A stretch of DNA of 64,000 bases from Citrus sinensis (GCF_022201045.2 NC_068562.1:28978001-29042000), one strand, 5' to 3'. Positions 48,209 through 60,175 are shown, numbered from the stretch's first letter. Made by a program: numbers and translations. The notes: generated by a model from the sequence alone, not told the origin.

Positions 48209-48396
48209 TGTCATGACCCAACCCAGACCTGACAAGATATTGTCCGCTTTGGGCCTTAACAAGGCCCGCACGGATTTGTTCTTGGGGCGCCCATACACCC
48301 CAAAACGCGTCTTGCCAATTAAGGTGTGGATCACCCCTTATAAACCCAGCATCTCTCCCGTGCTTTGCCGATGTGGGATTCGCCCAGGGTGTTACA
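48209..48396. mobile_element. TRIM-like solo LTR, 188 bp
   Basis: Begins TGTCATGACCC and ends GGTGTTACA with perfect 5 bp duplications (taaag) on both sides. GC content is far above its surroundings. Contains TTGTCCGCTTTGGGCC and GCCGATGTGGGATTCGCC, sequences seen in short, widely dispersed plant TRIM LTRs. No internal sequence, so probably a solo LTR. It interrupts the Copia integrase relic. Confidence 0.88.
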
Positions 48397-49099
48397 TAAA
48401 GAGTATAATTTGTCACTCTATGCAAAAACGCTTACAACTGCAACATATATTCTTAACAGGGATCTAAATAACAGACTGTCAAAGCCCTTTACAAGCTTTG
48501 GACGTATAAAAAGCCTAGTCTAAAACACTTGTAAGTTTGGGGATGTCCAGCTGAGGAAGGACCTTATAGACTTAATGAGAAGAAACTAGACTCAAGGACA
48601 ATGAGTTATTATTTTATTGGACACTTTGAAAGATCCTGAGAGTACAAGTTTTATGATCCTACAATTAAGTCTATTTTTGAGTCAAAAATTACTCAGTTCT
48701 TTGAGGATGTCGAGTTTGCAGGGAGAGATAGAATTAGAGACTTTGTCTTTAAAGATGAATACATTGATATTCCTATAAATATTATTGACATTGATCAAGA
48801 TCTCATTTCTGACTTTGTTCAAGACCTAACATATCAAGATAATGTTGGAGAGCCCCCAATACAAGAATTCGTTTTAGAAAAACGAACTCTACCACCTCAA
48901 GAATCTATGGCATTGAGGAGATCCAATAAAGAAAAGAGAAATGCGGTGCCAAATGACTACATTGTATTTTTGCACTGCATTTCTACAAGAACGTGAGGTA
49001 GACAATGAAGTGATAAAGGATGATTCGATTATTTCTATCAAGCTATGCAAAGTTCTAACTTTCATAAGTAGATTGATACCATTAATGAAAAGATAAAAT

Positions 49100-50640
49100 T
49101 CATAAAGAACAATGACGTGCGGGATCTTATCCCATTGCCAGATGTGCGAAACCTATTGGTTGTAAATGGATATTTAGACTAATGTAGGAAGCATCTTAGA
49201 TGAAATAAATTAGAATTTACTAAGAATTATAATGTTCGGGTCACTTTAGTATTTAGTATTTTTTTAGGATTTATCTTATTTTATTATGCTTATTTAAGTC
49301 ATATTTGTAATCCTAATTTAATTAAGATTTTAGATTATTTCTCTTATTTGAGGAAGATTAGAATTAAATTAGCTACTAATATATATAGGCTTATTATTCA
49401 GAGTTTATGGTAACACTCACAAACATTTGATTAATAATATTCAGTATTTCTCAATTGAGATATTTTCTCCTTTGTGAGAGTCCCCTTCTTAAGTTTCAAG
49501 AATGTACGTTAGACCAAAATCTAGTATTGCTTCCGCCCTGCGTCAAATTCCTAGTAAATTCTATGGGCTCAAGCAAGCATCTTGACAATGGATTCTAAAT
49601 TTTATCAAATGATCATCTCATTCGGTTTTTAGATGAATTTAGTAAATGATTACATATACCATAAATTATGTAGGAGCAAGTATATTTTCTATTTTTATAT
49701 GTCGATAACATTTTGTTTGCTAACAATGATATAGGCTTATTGCATGACATCAAGATATTTCTAACTAAGAATTTGAGATGAAAGATCTTAATAACGCCTC
49801 TTTTGTATTCAGAATACACATACACCGGGATCATTTCTAGGATGTTATTGGATTATCACAAAAAAACTATATAGAAAAGATTCTCAAGAGATTTCGCATG
49901 CAAGATTGCAAGCCAAATGATATCCTTGTGCCTAAGAGAGATAAGTTTAGTCTCAATTAGTGCCTCAAAAATGATTTTAAGGAAAAAATGGAAAAGATTC
50001 CTTATACGTCAATAGCAAGAAGTCTTATGTATGCCCAGGGCTGTATACGACCAGATATTGTATATGTTACTGATATGTTCGGCAGGTATTTAATTAATCT
50101 AGGAGTAGGCCATTAGAAAGCAGCTAAATAGGTGGTCATACAATACCTATAGAAAACAAAAAACTACATGCTCATGTATTGAAATTCAGATACTGACTTC
50201 GATTTTGCTGGATGCCAATGTAGGATAAAGTCTACATCGGGCTACATCTATTTACTAGCTGTAAGTGCTGTCTCCCAGAAGAATGCTGAGCAGGCTTTTA
50301 TAGCCTCTTCTACGATGGCAACAGAGTTTATAACATGTTATGAAGCATCCAATCATGGTATATGGCGACGAAATTTTGTAGTGGGGTTACATTTAGTAGA
50401 TATTGTTGATATATCACTCACGTTATTTTATGACAATAAATCAGCAGTGCTATATTCTAATAACAATAAGAGCTCGACGAAGTCAAAATATCTAGACATC
50501 AAGTTCCTAGTTGTTAAAGAAAGAACTTAGAGTGGACATCTATTTATAAAGTACATCGACACAAACTCCGTGATTATGGATCTGCTTATTAAAAGACAAC
50601 CATCAAGACATTCGATGAGCACACTGCTCATGTGGGTGTC
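49100..50640 (+). pseudogene. Copia reverse transcriptase and RNase H remnant
   Basis: CKWIFR of the RT entry is seen near 49160. About 105 expected codons are then missing and replaced by an LTR-like patch. The frame resumes at KFYGLKQAS near 49555, then NYIEKILKRFRMQDCKP, IPYTSIARSLMYAQ and RPDIVYV of the RT connection, and the RNase H block with SDTDFDFAGC, KSTSGYIYLL and ASSTMATEFITCYEA followed by FYDNKSAV. In-frame stops are frequent. Confidence 0.85.
49182..49545. repeat. LTR-like patch replacing part of the Copia RT
   Basis: Starts TGTAGGAAGC and ends in GCTTCCGCCCTGCGTCA, a sequence type common at the 3' end of Copia LTRs, with a transcript-start-like region (ATATATAGGC) inside. No matching 5 bp flanks were found, and about 300 bases of RT are missing at the site, so a simple insertion does not explain it. 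Confidence 0.45.
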
Positions 50641-51062
50641 GTGTCATTAAAGAAAATTCAGTTTTAATAGGAGTTTGTGATTTCATATGCTCTTATAATA
50701 TATACATTTTTAAATATTTCGGTTTATGGATATTTAAGGTTGTTTTCTATAAAAATAAAGTTTTGGTTTATTCATGCTCTGATTTTTTATATGGTTTAAT
50801 GTCATTAATGTTTAAGGTGGATCAATTGGAAATAGGAATGTTAAGATTACATTGTATGAAATTTTCATGCTACACATCCATATCTTGATCCATGTCATTT
50901 AGTTGTATCGACACAATAACTACTGATAGATCGAGTTATGATAGTTATAATAAAGGTCGGATTAGTTATAGATACATTTTGATAATGACAGTATGGTTAA
51001 GCTCATACAATTACCTTTGCAAAACAAATTATAATGCCACATAACTAGCCTAAGTGGAAAAT

Positions 51063-52474
51063 TGTTGAATCTTTAATCCAATATCGTTGGATTCTTAATC
51101 TAATATTGGGCTTATACGTGAATAATTATGTGTTGCAGACTCTCGTATAATATTAAATACAATTAAAAGATATCTATTAAGATTTTTCGGTAATTTGAGC
51201 TTTCATATATTTAATAGGGTGTAGGCTTTTAATGTGTAGATATTTAAAGATAATTTCTATTTTTATGATAGGTTGAAATATGAACACCAGAGGATAATAG
51301 GAGAAGTTGGTTATACAAGTGATTATAGTCCTTAAGTCACACATATCATTCTATTCTTTCTAACATCCCATTATCATAGAAAGAGTATAGAAAAACTTAA
51401 AAAAATTTCTAAGAGAACGGATTTATCTAGAAGATAAACTACACATAGGGATGACAAAAATCCCCACGGGGACGAGTACCCTCGGGGATTTTCCCCATTC
51501 GGGGAGGGTATGGGGATAATTTCATACCCAATTTCTTATTCGGGGAGGGGACGGGGATGAGGTGGAATCCCCATCCCCTACCCATTTCCCCATTTTAATT
51601 TTTAATTTTATTTTAATTTTTTAAAATTAATAGTAAATAAATTATAAATATTGGTAAAAATAAAAAATATCAAAATATTTATATTATTAAACTTTTAGGC
51701 CTAATTAACTAATTAAAGTCCTAAATTTTTATTTAGGACATTAAAAAGACCGAGTAGATTCTATTAGCCAAACATTTTTTTTAATTTTAATATTCTTTAA
51801 ATATTTTAAACTTAAATCTATTTTTTATTTATTTTTAGATGTTATAATTGCCCACAGCGAATCACAATTTTAATATCTAATCTAATCTAATATTTGTTTT
51901 TAATTTGCTCCGATTTAACTATTGTGTTGTAAAGGGAATAGTCCACATTTATAAAGTGCCCACGCCACCATTGAAAAAGTTAATTTTCAATCTAAATTCG
52001 ATTTTATTTGTAACAATTTTGTATTAAACTATTAATTTGTTCATGATAGTTTGTAAAAGAAGTTTGTATTCCTTGCATGTTGCGTTACTTACTAATTTAA
52101 TGTATGTGACTTTTGTAATAGATATTAATGTAAGATATATTTTGAACTTTACTTTTATTTGAATTTTTTATTTTAATATGATTAACTCAAAATTGAAAAA
52201 AAAATGTATTAGTTATTCGGGGATCAGTGATCCTCGGGGATCCCCTGTTATTATTCGGGGAGGGGATGAAGATTCTCTCAAGTAATTCTGACGGGGACGG
52301 GGAGGGGACGGGGACATACACAAAATATCGGGGATGGGTACGGGGATATCGGTCCCCTCCCCTCCCCTCCTCATTGCCATCCCTAACTACACAACTCTAA
52401 AGAGCATTTAAGTATTATAAATTTAGATATGCTTCCACGATGGCTTTCACCAAAAGTTTAATTATGTTCTAACA
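51063..52474 (+). repeat. Copia 3' LTR, interrupted by a hAT-like element
   Basis: About 463 bases of LTR when the insertion and one duplication copy are left out; opens TGTTGAATC and closes GTTCTAACA. Confidence 0.85.
51446..52385. mobile_element. Non-autonomous hAT-like element, 940 bp, in the Copia 3' LTR
   Basis: Begins TAGGGATGACAA, ends TTGCCATCCCTA and is flanked by a perfect 8 bp duplication (actacaca). Both ends carry dense CGGGGA/GGGGAC subterminal repeats (51464-51590 and 52215-52370), probable transposase-binding sites; the middle is AT-rich and codes for nothing recognisable. Termini match the element at 7253. Confidence 0.92.
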
Positions 52475-53199
52475 TCAGTGTAACTTAAAAAAAAGTGTAA
52501 AACCTCAAAATCGAAGTAATAAAAAAAATGAATTCGATTATTTAATTTTATAATTTTCAACTAAATTAATAAAAAAATACACAGAAGCGGGCAATTTAGT
52601 CATTTGAATTATAATAGAAACTATACAGCATATTAATAATGAGGACATGACCACTCATCGTAATCTTTTGAAGTTTTTTCATCCTTACAAATCTTTAGAA
52701 GTTTTTAGGTGATAGAATTATTCTAATTTCCATTGAAAAAAATACTATCTTTTGAAGAAAAAAAAATGATTTGTTCAGAAAATAGATTACTTTTAATTCC
52801 TATTAGAAAAACAATGAAGAGAAACACTAGCCCACAAATATTTTTCGGCACATTTCAATAATTTCACGACATGTGATCAATTTCCGGAGATTTGTATACA
52901 ATAAATAGTTAATTTCATGTTCTATAAAATAACAGAAGTTCAAAAATTGAAGCTTGAATCAATATTCTACTAAATTGCTTCATAATCAACCGAAATGAGA
53001 ATCCATCGCCCATCAATTTCAACAAATAAACAATTTGTTCCGAGTGAAGTGAAATAAGTACTGCAACATATTGTCAATCTCATCCCAATTTTGCATGTTC
53101 CAAGTCAAACTTTCTATTGTAACACCTCGAAATAGGCACATTTGCATCATATAAAATGAGAAAAGATAGAAAAAATTAAGCAAAGGAAAATTTAGTGGC
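52475..53199. other. Spacer between the Copia element and the SDH2 gene
   Basis: AT-rich; should include the 3' UTR of the minus-strand SDH2 gene. Nothing else recognised. Confidence 0.5.
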
Positions 53200-54788
53200 T
53201 CAAGTTGCATTCTGTATGAGATTAGAGCCGCTACTACATGCTTTCAACCATTTCCATAGGCTGAGAAACCATATATGCTTAGTCTTCATTTTGTGAATTG
53301 CATCAGCTGGATCCAAACCTTTGGGGCATGTTGCTGTGCAATTCTTGATAGCTCTGCATCTATACAATTTCCTTTCATCTTCTGTTAATGCTTGCAATCT
53401 TTCTTCTGTTAATTCATCCCGGCTGTCAGAGAGGGTTTTGTTTTTGTGTTTTTTTTTTTTTTTGGGGGGGGGGGGGGGGGGGCGCGGGGGCACTTTGTTA
53501 GACAGATCACATTATCCAAACGCTTAACCTGATAGATAGGATCAGCCGTCCAATATTAGTATGTTACCTGTCGCAAATCCATCGATAAGCATGGAGCAAG
53601 GCGGCGGGGCCAAGGTACTCTTCAGGGTTCCACCAATATGAGGGGCATGAAGTGGTACAGCAAGCACATAGTATGCATTCATACAGACCATCTAGTTTCT
53701 TTCTGTCTGCGGGTGATTGCCCATACTCTCGCCCATCTTTGGGCACCATGTTTGTCTTCAGCCAGGGCTCAATCGACCTATATGACATAACAGCAAAGTA
53801 CAACATATATACTTGAAAGCACAACATATTTATGTACATGACAATGGTGTGTAACAAACCCATTGGAGGTATACAAGCATGTGAACTAATGTTTTGCTCG
53901 TGATTATTTTTCAAAGCATAATATACCTGACAGCTATAATTTCATTTTGAAGCAGCTTTAAATTAAGAAACGATAGCATCTCAATATCAAACATATCAGA
54001 CAACAAGATCTCAAATAATAATGTAAGTTCAGTATGGTCAATTGAGTTTAATTAAGACCCATTTCGTTAACTAATTACGACATGATTAGCTTACTTGTAC
54101 TGCTGGTAGAAATTGGTGAGATCAACAACAAGATCTTTGATGACAAACATGTGAGGCAGAGGAGTTATAATAGTTGGCTTGCTAGTGTCGCCATCGATTG
54201 GCTTAAGGCATGCAACAGTGTTGGTGCCGCCAATGTTCATCGCGCACGACCCACAAATCCCTTCTCTGCATGACCTTCTATAGCTCAAGCTCGAATCAGT
54301 CTCTGCTTTAATCTTCTGCAATGCATCCAAAACCTAAACAACAAAAGATTTTCAATTCCAATTGTCTATTCCTATTCATAGAAATTAACTATACTCGAAC
54401 TCTACATATATGCGCACTTGAACATAATAGTGCTTTTACTGAGAAATTAACATTTAATTAGCTTTAACCATGAAATGAAACACCCAATAAAGCAATCAAT
54501 TAACTAACTTATTACCATAGGACCACACTCGGAGAGATCAACATGATAAGATTGAAGAAAGGGCTTGCTATCAGGGCGGTCAGGATTCCATCTATAAATC
54601 CTGAACTCCTTCATCACCTTCTTTACATTATCTTGCACAGTCACACGAGATTCCAAAGCCACTTCAGCACTTTCTTGTGCTGCTGGATGCCCTTCAAGCA
54701 CCGGAAAATCTTGCTTCTTGGCCTCTGCTCGGCCAAAAACTCCGGCCACTTTGTTGTATCCACGGCGGAGGAAGCTGCTTCTCAACAT
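53200..54788 (-). CDS. SDH2-3: Succinate dehydrogenase iron-sulfur subunit, SDH2-3 (embryo) type
   Basis: Four exons: 54788-54516, 54333-54095, 53777-53568 and 53422-53200; 314 residues. Complex II subunit that passes electrons from FAD to ubiquinone through three clusters. Presequence [16 protein letters not shown]; the [16 protein letters not shown] stretch resembles the N-terminus of Arabidopsis SDH2-3 rather than SDH2-1/2. [2Fe-2S] ligands C113, C118, C121 and C133 ([10 protein letters not shown]...VAC); [4Fe-4S] C205, C208 and C211 with C215 ([12 protein letters not shown]); remaining [3Fe-4S] ligands C263/C269/C273 region ([15 protein letters not shown]). Family core FRIYRWNPD and DGLYEC are intact. 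The last 30 residues ([18 protein letters not shown]...) are unusual. The frame stays open 29 codons upstream, but seed-type promoter motifs lie there, so I start at 54788. Confidence 0.92.
53449..53482. repeat. T15G19 homopolymer tract in SDH2 intron 3
   Basis: Fifteen T followed by nineteen G on the plus strand (C then A runs on the coding strand), ending about 27 bases from the exon 4 splice acceptor. Capable of G-quadruplex formation on the non-coding strand, and also error-prone in sequencing. Confidence 0.9.
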
Positions 54789-54848
54789 ATCTGCTTGTGT
54801 GATTGAATCACCGAAAGCTTGGAGTTTGCTTATAATTTTTAGTGCTTC

Positions 54849-54888
54849 TGCATGGCAAGCGACACGTGGTTGCATAAGTGCATACGTG
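54849..54888 (-). promoter_or_regulatory. RY element and ABRE/G-box cluster upstream of SDH2-3
   Basis: Within 40 bases: TGCATG (RY core CATGCA on the coding strand) at 54849-54854, CACGTG at 54863-54868, two TGCATA RY-like sites and an ACGTG core at 54884-54888. Arabidopsis SDH2-3 is known to be driven in embryos by RY and ABRE-like sites through ABI3 and bZIP factors. The cluster is 60-100 bases before the chosen ATG. Confidence 0.65.
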
Positions 54889-56990
54889 TTTGGGTAATAT
54901 AAGCACTGATGTAATGATTCATCAAGCTAAGTGATTATTCGTCTTTTGGGCTCATTTGAAATTTTGGGCCTGCTTTGGACCCAAACTTAAGCTCATCCCA
55001 ATTCCCAAACTGGCCTGGTTGCTAATTACCTCAAGCTGTCCCGAGTTAAAATGTCGAACTAAATTAAGATAAAACACAGATAAAAGCTGGCTCCGATTTT
55101 GTCAAACATTTTGCTGAATGGTGATCAGTTGGTCAGTGCCTTGGATCCTGGGATGAGGAAAATTTTGGAAGACAAGTCAATAGTCAAATTCTGCCACAAA
55201 ATTATTTAACATCATCACCAGGACCACTTGACTTTTAAAAATGTTTGATCCCAAAACTCAAATAATAATAATAATCCCATTTGAAAATTCAACCCTAGCA
55301 GCAGCCTCCTGGCTGTGAATCTGTCATCCGTGATCCTTAAGCCCAACATGTCGCAAAAGCTTGCACAACGTGTTTTCAAAAATGGATTGAAATATTAAAA
55401 AGCTGAAATTTAAGCAAAAACTTGAGGCTGTTAGGTAAAATTGGGCATAGACTTGTCTAGTATGCCTTCGTTTCAACATCATGGAAGTGTTCAAAGTTCA
55501 ATTTCTTCTCGATCCGTGTCAATTTTTATCCTCTTAAGCATGAATAGACAATTATCATACATCTTGATCCAACTGCTAGTATATGCTTCACTTTCATATC
55601 AAATCCAAAAAATAAAACCCAAAAAAAAAAAAATTCATTTAGCTCAAGAGCAGACTTCTTACACGAGTTTTGTTATTTGGTTCTCTTAATTATCCACATC
55701 TGGAAATAGAATTTTCCTGAATATTATATATTTGTACACCTCCTCTCTAAGTATAAAATCGACTTGAATTAATGGCAAGATACCAATAAACATCTGACAA
55801 ATAATAAAAGCCAAATTATATAAAAGTTTGGAATTTGATAATTGACATACATGAAAAATACAAGAACTAATCATGGTTAATTAGGTGCGCTTTCACAATT
55901 AAGTCAAAAGAAAGGAAGAAAAAAAATGAAATAGTAAAGGTAGAGCGTAGTGGAGTCTAATCATAGATGTAAGTAGTCTAAAACTTCAATTATTTAACTG
56001 CATCATGTTAGGTAGACTTTGATTAAGATCAATTATGCTGAGTTATTCCAATCAAAATATTGAAACATATAAATTGACCAATGACGGAAACGACTTAAAA
56101 TAGAATTAATCTTCAACTTATTAAGATAATTCATCTCATCTCTCACTTTTTTAATCCTTTTTTTCCTTTTCTTTTGGTGGAATTTTCTTGTATACACGAT
56201 TTATTCGTACTTTCTACAATTTTAAAAGTTTCGAATCATCTTTAAATTGTCACCTTAGGAATTCTTTAGCATATTAAATTTTTGAAATTGAATAAAAATC
56301 TATGATCTCATAGATTTTATTTTTTATAAAATACACTCATACATGTATTCCGCATTTTTTTAATTTCTTTTTCTAGTAACTTTAATTCGTATCCTTTTTT
56401 TTGTTGCTTGGATTCTACATAGGTGGTGAAGAATAATACCAGATAGGGATCCACAAAAAAAAAAAGAAAAGAAAAAAGACGGAAGAAAATTATTCTTGTG
56501 TGCGTTGTAGAAATTCTGATTTGGGGAATATATTTTTGGAGAATGAGCAATTGAGCATTTTTTAATATGTCTAATACTGTAGCTATATACAATTTAAATT
56601 CGTTACTCTTAGTTCTAATTTCTGAGCATATGCTACGGCTTTAAATTATTTGCTAGGAATAATCATGAACCAGCTGTATAATTATTATAACATATTTAAT
56701 AACCACGTACAATTTTTTATTCAAAAAAAATATTATCCATGGGTCTCTATCCAAATTATAAAAATATAAACAGAAGCATGAATTTGCATCTTTATCTATC
56801 ATATTATACATAGAAAAAAAAATTAAGGATGAAAAAAAATACTTGCAATACTTGGAGCATCACGCATCAAAGAAAATACGTACTTGAAATATATTTTAAA
56901 ATCACTTTTTGAAAAGGATAATTTCTTTATGAAGAGATATTATAATAAGGATTTTACTAAGTTAAAATGGTGGTAACTTACAGTCCCTTC

Positions 56991-57127
56991 AAAGATTATG
57001 CAGGTCCTACTATCTGTTATAACTTTTTACATTATTTTAAAGGAGCTATAAGTTACAATAAAGATTATGCGGGTCTTACCATATGTTATAACTTTTTATA
57101 TTATTTTGAAAGAGTTGTAAGTTACAG
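56991..57127. repeat. Two-copy tandem repeat, period 69 bp
   Basis: Units begin AAAGATTATGC(A/G)GGTC and each contain GTTATAACTTTTTA and end AAGTTACA. Flanked by more GTAACTTA/TTATAAC motifs at 56972 and 57130, so it may be the core of a small MITE. Confidence 0.85.
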
Positions 57128-59267
57128 CAGTTGTAACTTAGCAGTACCCTTATAACAAATATACTATCAAATACATCCATATACTTATAAATATTATAAA
57201 GATATAGTATAATTTCTTATAATATAATTCACGATTGTACTATAACAGGGTTAACCTAAGCATGCCTTTACTCTTTAGGGGCCTACATAAGTGCTTTCCA
57301 AATAGTTTTATTAGTTGATCACTGAGCTTGAATCCGAAGATTAGTGGGTAGGAGTTAAAAATAGAATAAACGAAAATTATCCCCCAACCACCTCAAGAAT
57401 ATCAAAAGTGCAAGAAATTACCACAAGCTTACGATAACATCTTAGAACCACCTCAAATTTTAGTTTTATGTCAACTAACCACTTTTCTTTTAATTTTGTT
57501 AGCTATTGTTAAATAATTTAAAGGTAAAAAACTATTTTATGATGAAACGAAAGGGTAAAAGGGTTGAATATAGTTGAAACAAAGTTTTTGAATAAAAAAA
57601 TTTATTGAACAATTATGAATAGTACAAATTAGAGTTTTAAACCTTTATATAATAACCCCAAATATCGCAAATTTACTAAAATAGACAAATCTAAAATATT
57701 TTTTATAATAAAACTCTCCTGATCAAAATAAGAAAATGAGAACAAACGACACTCAAATACGGGTTCTAAAAAAAGGATAAAAATTCTAAAAGAATTAGGA
57801 AAAATAAAAAAAATCTTAAAACTAAAAAACGACCAACAAAGAAACATAATTTTCGGTTCTACATTGGGGTAAAGTAACACAAAGATAGGTTAAATATGTC
57901 TCGTGGCAAGTTTCGAAATAATATATTATACGCCGAAAATAAATATCTGTAGCCCAAATTATGCACTTCGGAAGGTATCTCACTTGTAATACACAACTAT
58001 CTTATATCATTTTGCGATTAGATTTATTTAATGAGGAAAAATAATGTTTTAGGATGTTTATGGTAAAATAGTATTTTACCTTAGATTCATTAATGATGGG
58101 TAACGAAATTAATGGAATAGTAACTAGTTGATATAGAACCAAAATTTAAGGTGGTTTTGAGATAATATTTAAAACTTGAGTAGCTCTTTATACTTTTAAT
58201 AGTCCTGAGGTAGTTGAAGGATAAAATCCCTAGAATAAAATAAAATAAAGTTGAAGTGGCTCGATGCATCCAACCCTAGGTTATTCTTAAAGAAAAAAGA
58301 GGAGAGGCCGAGAGGGGGGGGGGTGTGCGGGTTTGAAGCTTAGACCTACAGCTTTAAATGCAAGAATAGGTTATTAAGCCTGGAGAATCAAGTAAAAGAT
58401 CGCAAAGAATTAATGATAATATCTTTTAGCCCATGTTTCCTAGCTAAATTTAGCTTATGCCTTACATAATTGGTTCACACAAGGCAATCCAATTCTTGCA
58501 GGGATATCTCAATTCTGAAGCAACTTCTAAAGCAAGTAATACATTTTATGTCTGCCTTCCTTCCTGAAAAGCTCAACAATTTATGCTACTTGCAACTAAA
58601 AAAATAAAAATAAAATACTGCCATTGACGAGAATGTAGTCAAATGGGACTTGTTAGGTCAAGTTTGGACGACAACCGAAGCAGATAATTGGGGTTTAACG
58701 GTTAATAATATTTCCACCAAATTGTACCCATAATTAGCTTTGGGTTTGCTACATTGCTTGTTTTAGTTGGACTACATTTAACAAAAATTTATCAATAGAA
58801 AACTACTTGAAACATGTTCACAATTAGATAAATATTTTATATAAAGTACTATTTAAGCTACGCAGCCAATAAATAATTCATTTGGTTAACAATGCTAGTT
58901 CTTTGATCCATACAAGAACGTAGAGCTTCTATAAAAAAAGATTTTAGACCCGTTTGGGGCAGCTGCGCAGTATATAGAGTTTTTACATGTAAAGTTATTA
59001 TAAAAAATTTAATACAGTAAAATCTCAATAAATATATGTTTGAGAAATTAATAACCTTGATTAAAGACTTGGGCCAGTATACTAAATAAAAAAATGTCCC
59101 TAAATGCATAAAATTATTATTTTTAATCCTTTAGGGCCCAATGAAAATATAAATTAGTAATGAATAAAAATATAGAATTCCATAACACTGAACAGTTTTT
59201 TTCCCTTATGACTTTAATAATTTAAATTTAACTCTTTATAAAATATGCATTTAAAGATAGGGCAAAA

Positions 59268-59292
59268 CTATGGTACCACAGTGGTACCATAG
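59268..59292. repeat. Perfect 12 bp inverted repeat with 1 base centre
   Basis: CTATGGTACCAC, one A, GTGGTACCATAG: arms are exact reverse complements. Preceded by GGGCAAAA. Confidence 0.95.
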
Positions 59293-59951
59293 CTAGACCC
59301 TTAAAGATATTTATTTTTTATTTTTTTATTCTAAAATTGAACTCAGTCACGTCTTTAATTTTTAGCACAATATGCGCTACATTAGGTATATATGTATATG
59401 ATTACATAAATTAAATAAAGAAAGAAAGAAAGAAATTATATAATTACAAGTTTTTTAAAACTATGTTATACTATTATGGATAATAGTTGTTGGAGATATT
59501 GTTGGCTTGAGGAAGCACGATTTGTGTTCTTTTATTGGTAAGTATGTACATATACTAATAAAACTCTTCTTACAATAACAACAAAAAAAAAAAGATCTAA
59601 ATTTATATCTATTAATTTATCAATAAATTATAAATTATTCATTTATTAATAAATAAATAACTTCGCTAAAATAATCTTTTTTCTTAATCTTAACAATATT
59701 ATTTTATAGAGTACCCAAGTTTTTTTTTGCTGTTGATAATGTATAGATTTTTTTTTCCCTATAAGGATGATCCATGCCTTTTATTTAGTAATGGAATTCT
59801 TTCAATACTGTCTTAAGAATTTGAAAAGAAGAGCACTTCTTTCAATTAGTTATTATCAAAGATTCTTTTTTTTTTATTATTATTATTAAATCACAACCCA
59901 TAGATATTGCAATCAAATATCTTCTAGAAATTGCCAACAATTCATTAATTT

Positions 59952-60175
59952 GGTTGGTCGCCACCTCTTACCTTTGATTCTAAAATGGAGGGTTCGAGTC
60001 TCCCCAATCGTTGTGAGAGTATTTTCTTGATTTTTTATAGTGGGCTTCAGTTGTTTGTTAGGTTTCGATCGAACATTTATACTATGTATTATGTTTGAAT
60101 TAAGATTCTCTCATAGTAGGAGAGGATCCTTATCCATCGAACTTTAATTGTATTGTATATAATAATAATAATATA
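59952..60175 (+). repeat. Probable tRNA-derived SINE
   Basis: TTGGTCGCCACCTCTTACC, then GGTTCGAGTCTCCCC (pol III B box at 59991-60001), a unique body, and a 3' end TTGTATTGTATATAATAATA in an AAT-type tail, the usual layout of plant SINEs. The A-box end appears clipped and no target duplication was found. Confidence 0.5.

Larger units (their letters stand above)
44950..52473 (+). mobile_element. Ty1/Copia LTR retrotransposon, decayed, with later insertions
   Basis: Two LTRs of about 460-510 bp begin TGTTGGATTTTTAATC and TGTTGAATCTTTAATC and end TTATGTTCTAAC. Between them run relics of gag, protease, integrase, reverse transcriptase and RNase H in Copia order. A primer-binding-like TCGTATCAAAGTC follows the 5' LTR, and a purine run (AAGTGGAAAA) precedes the 3' LTR. 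It carries many stops and frameshifts. Later events are a 188 bp TRIM-like solo LTR at 48209, an LTR-like replacement near 49182 and a hAT-like element in the 3' LTR. Five-base flanks (tgaat, tcagt) match at only three positions. LTR divergence is high, so the element is old. Confidence 0.88.

Noticed and set aside
54789..54875. 29-codon N-terminal extension of SDH2 ([13 protein letters not shown])
   Set aside because: The stretch contains the RY/ABRE cluster and precedes a normal mitochondrial presequence start; a promoter reading is simpler.
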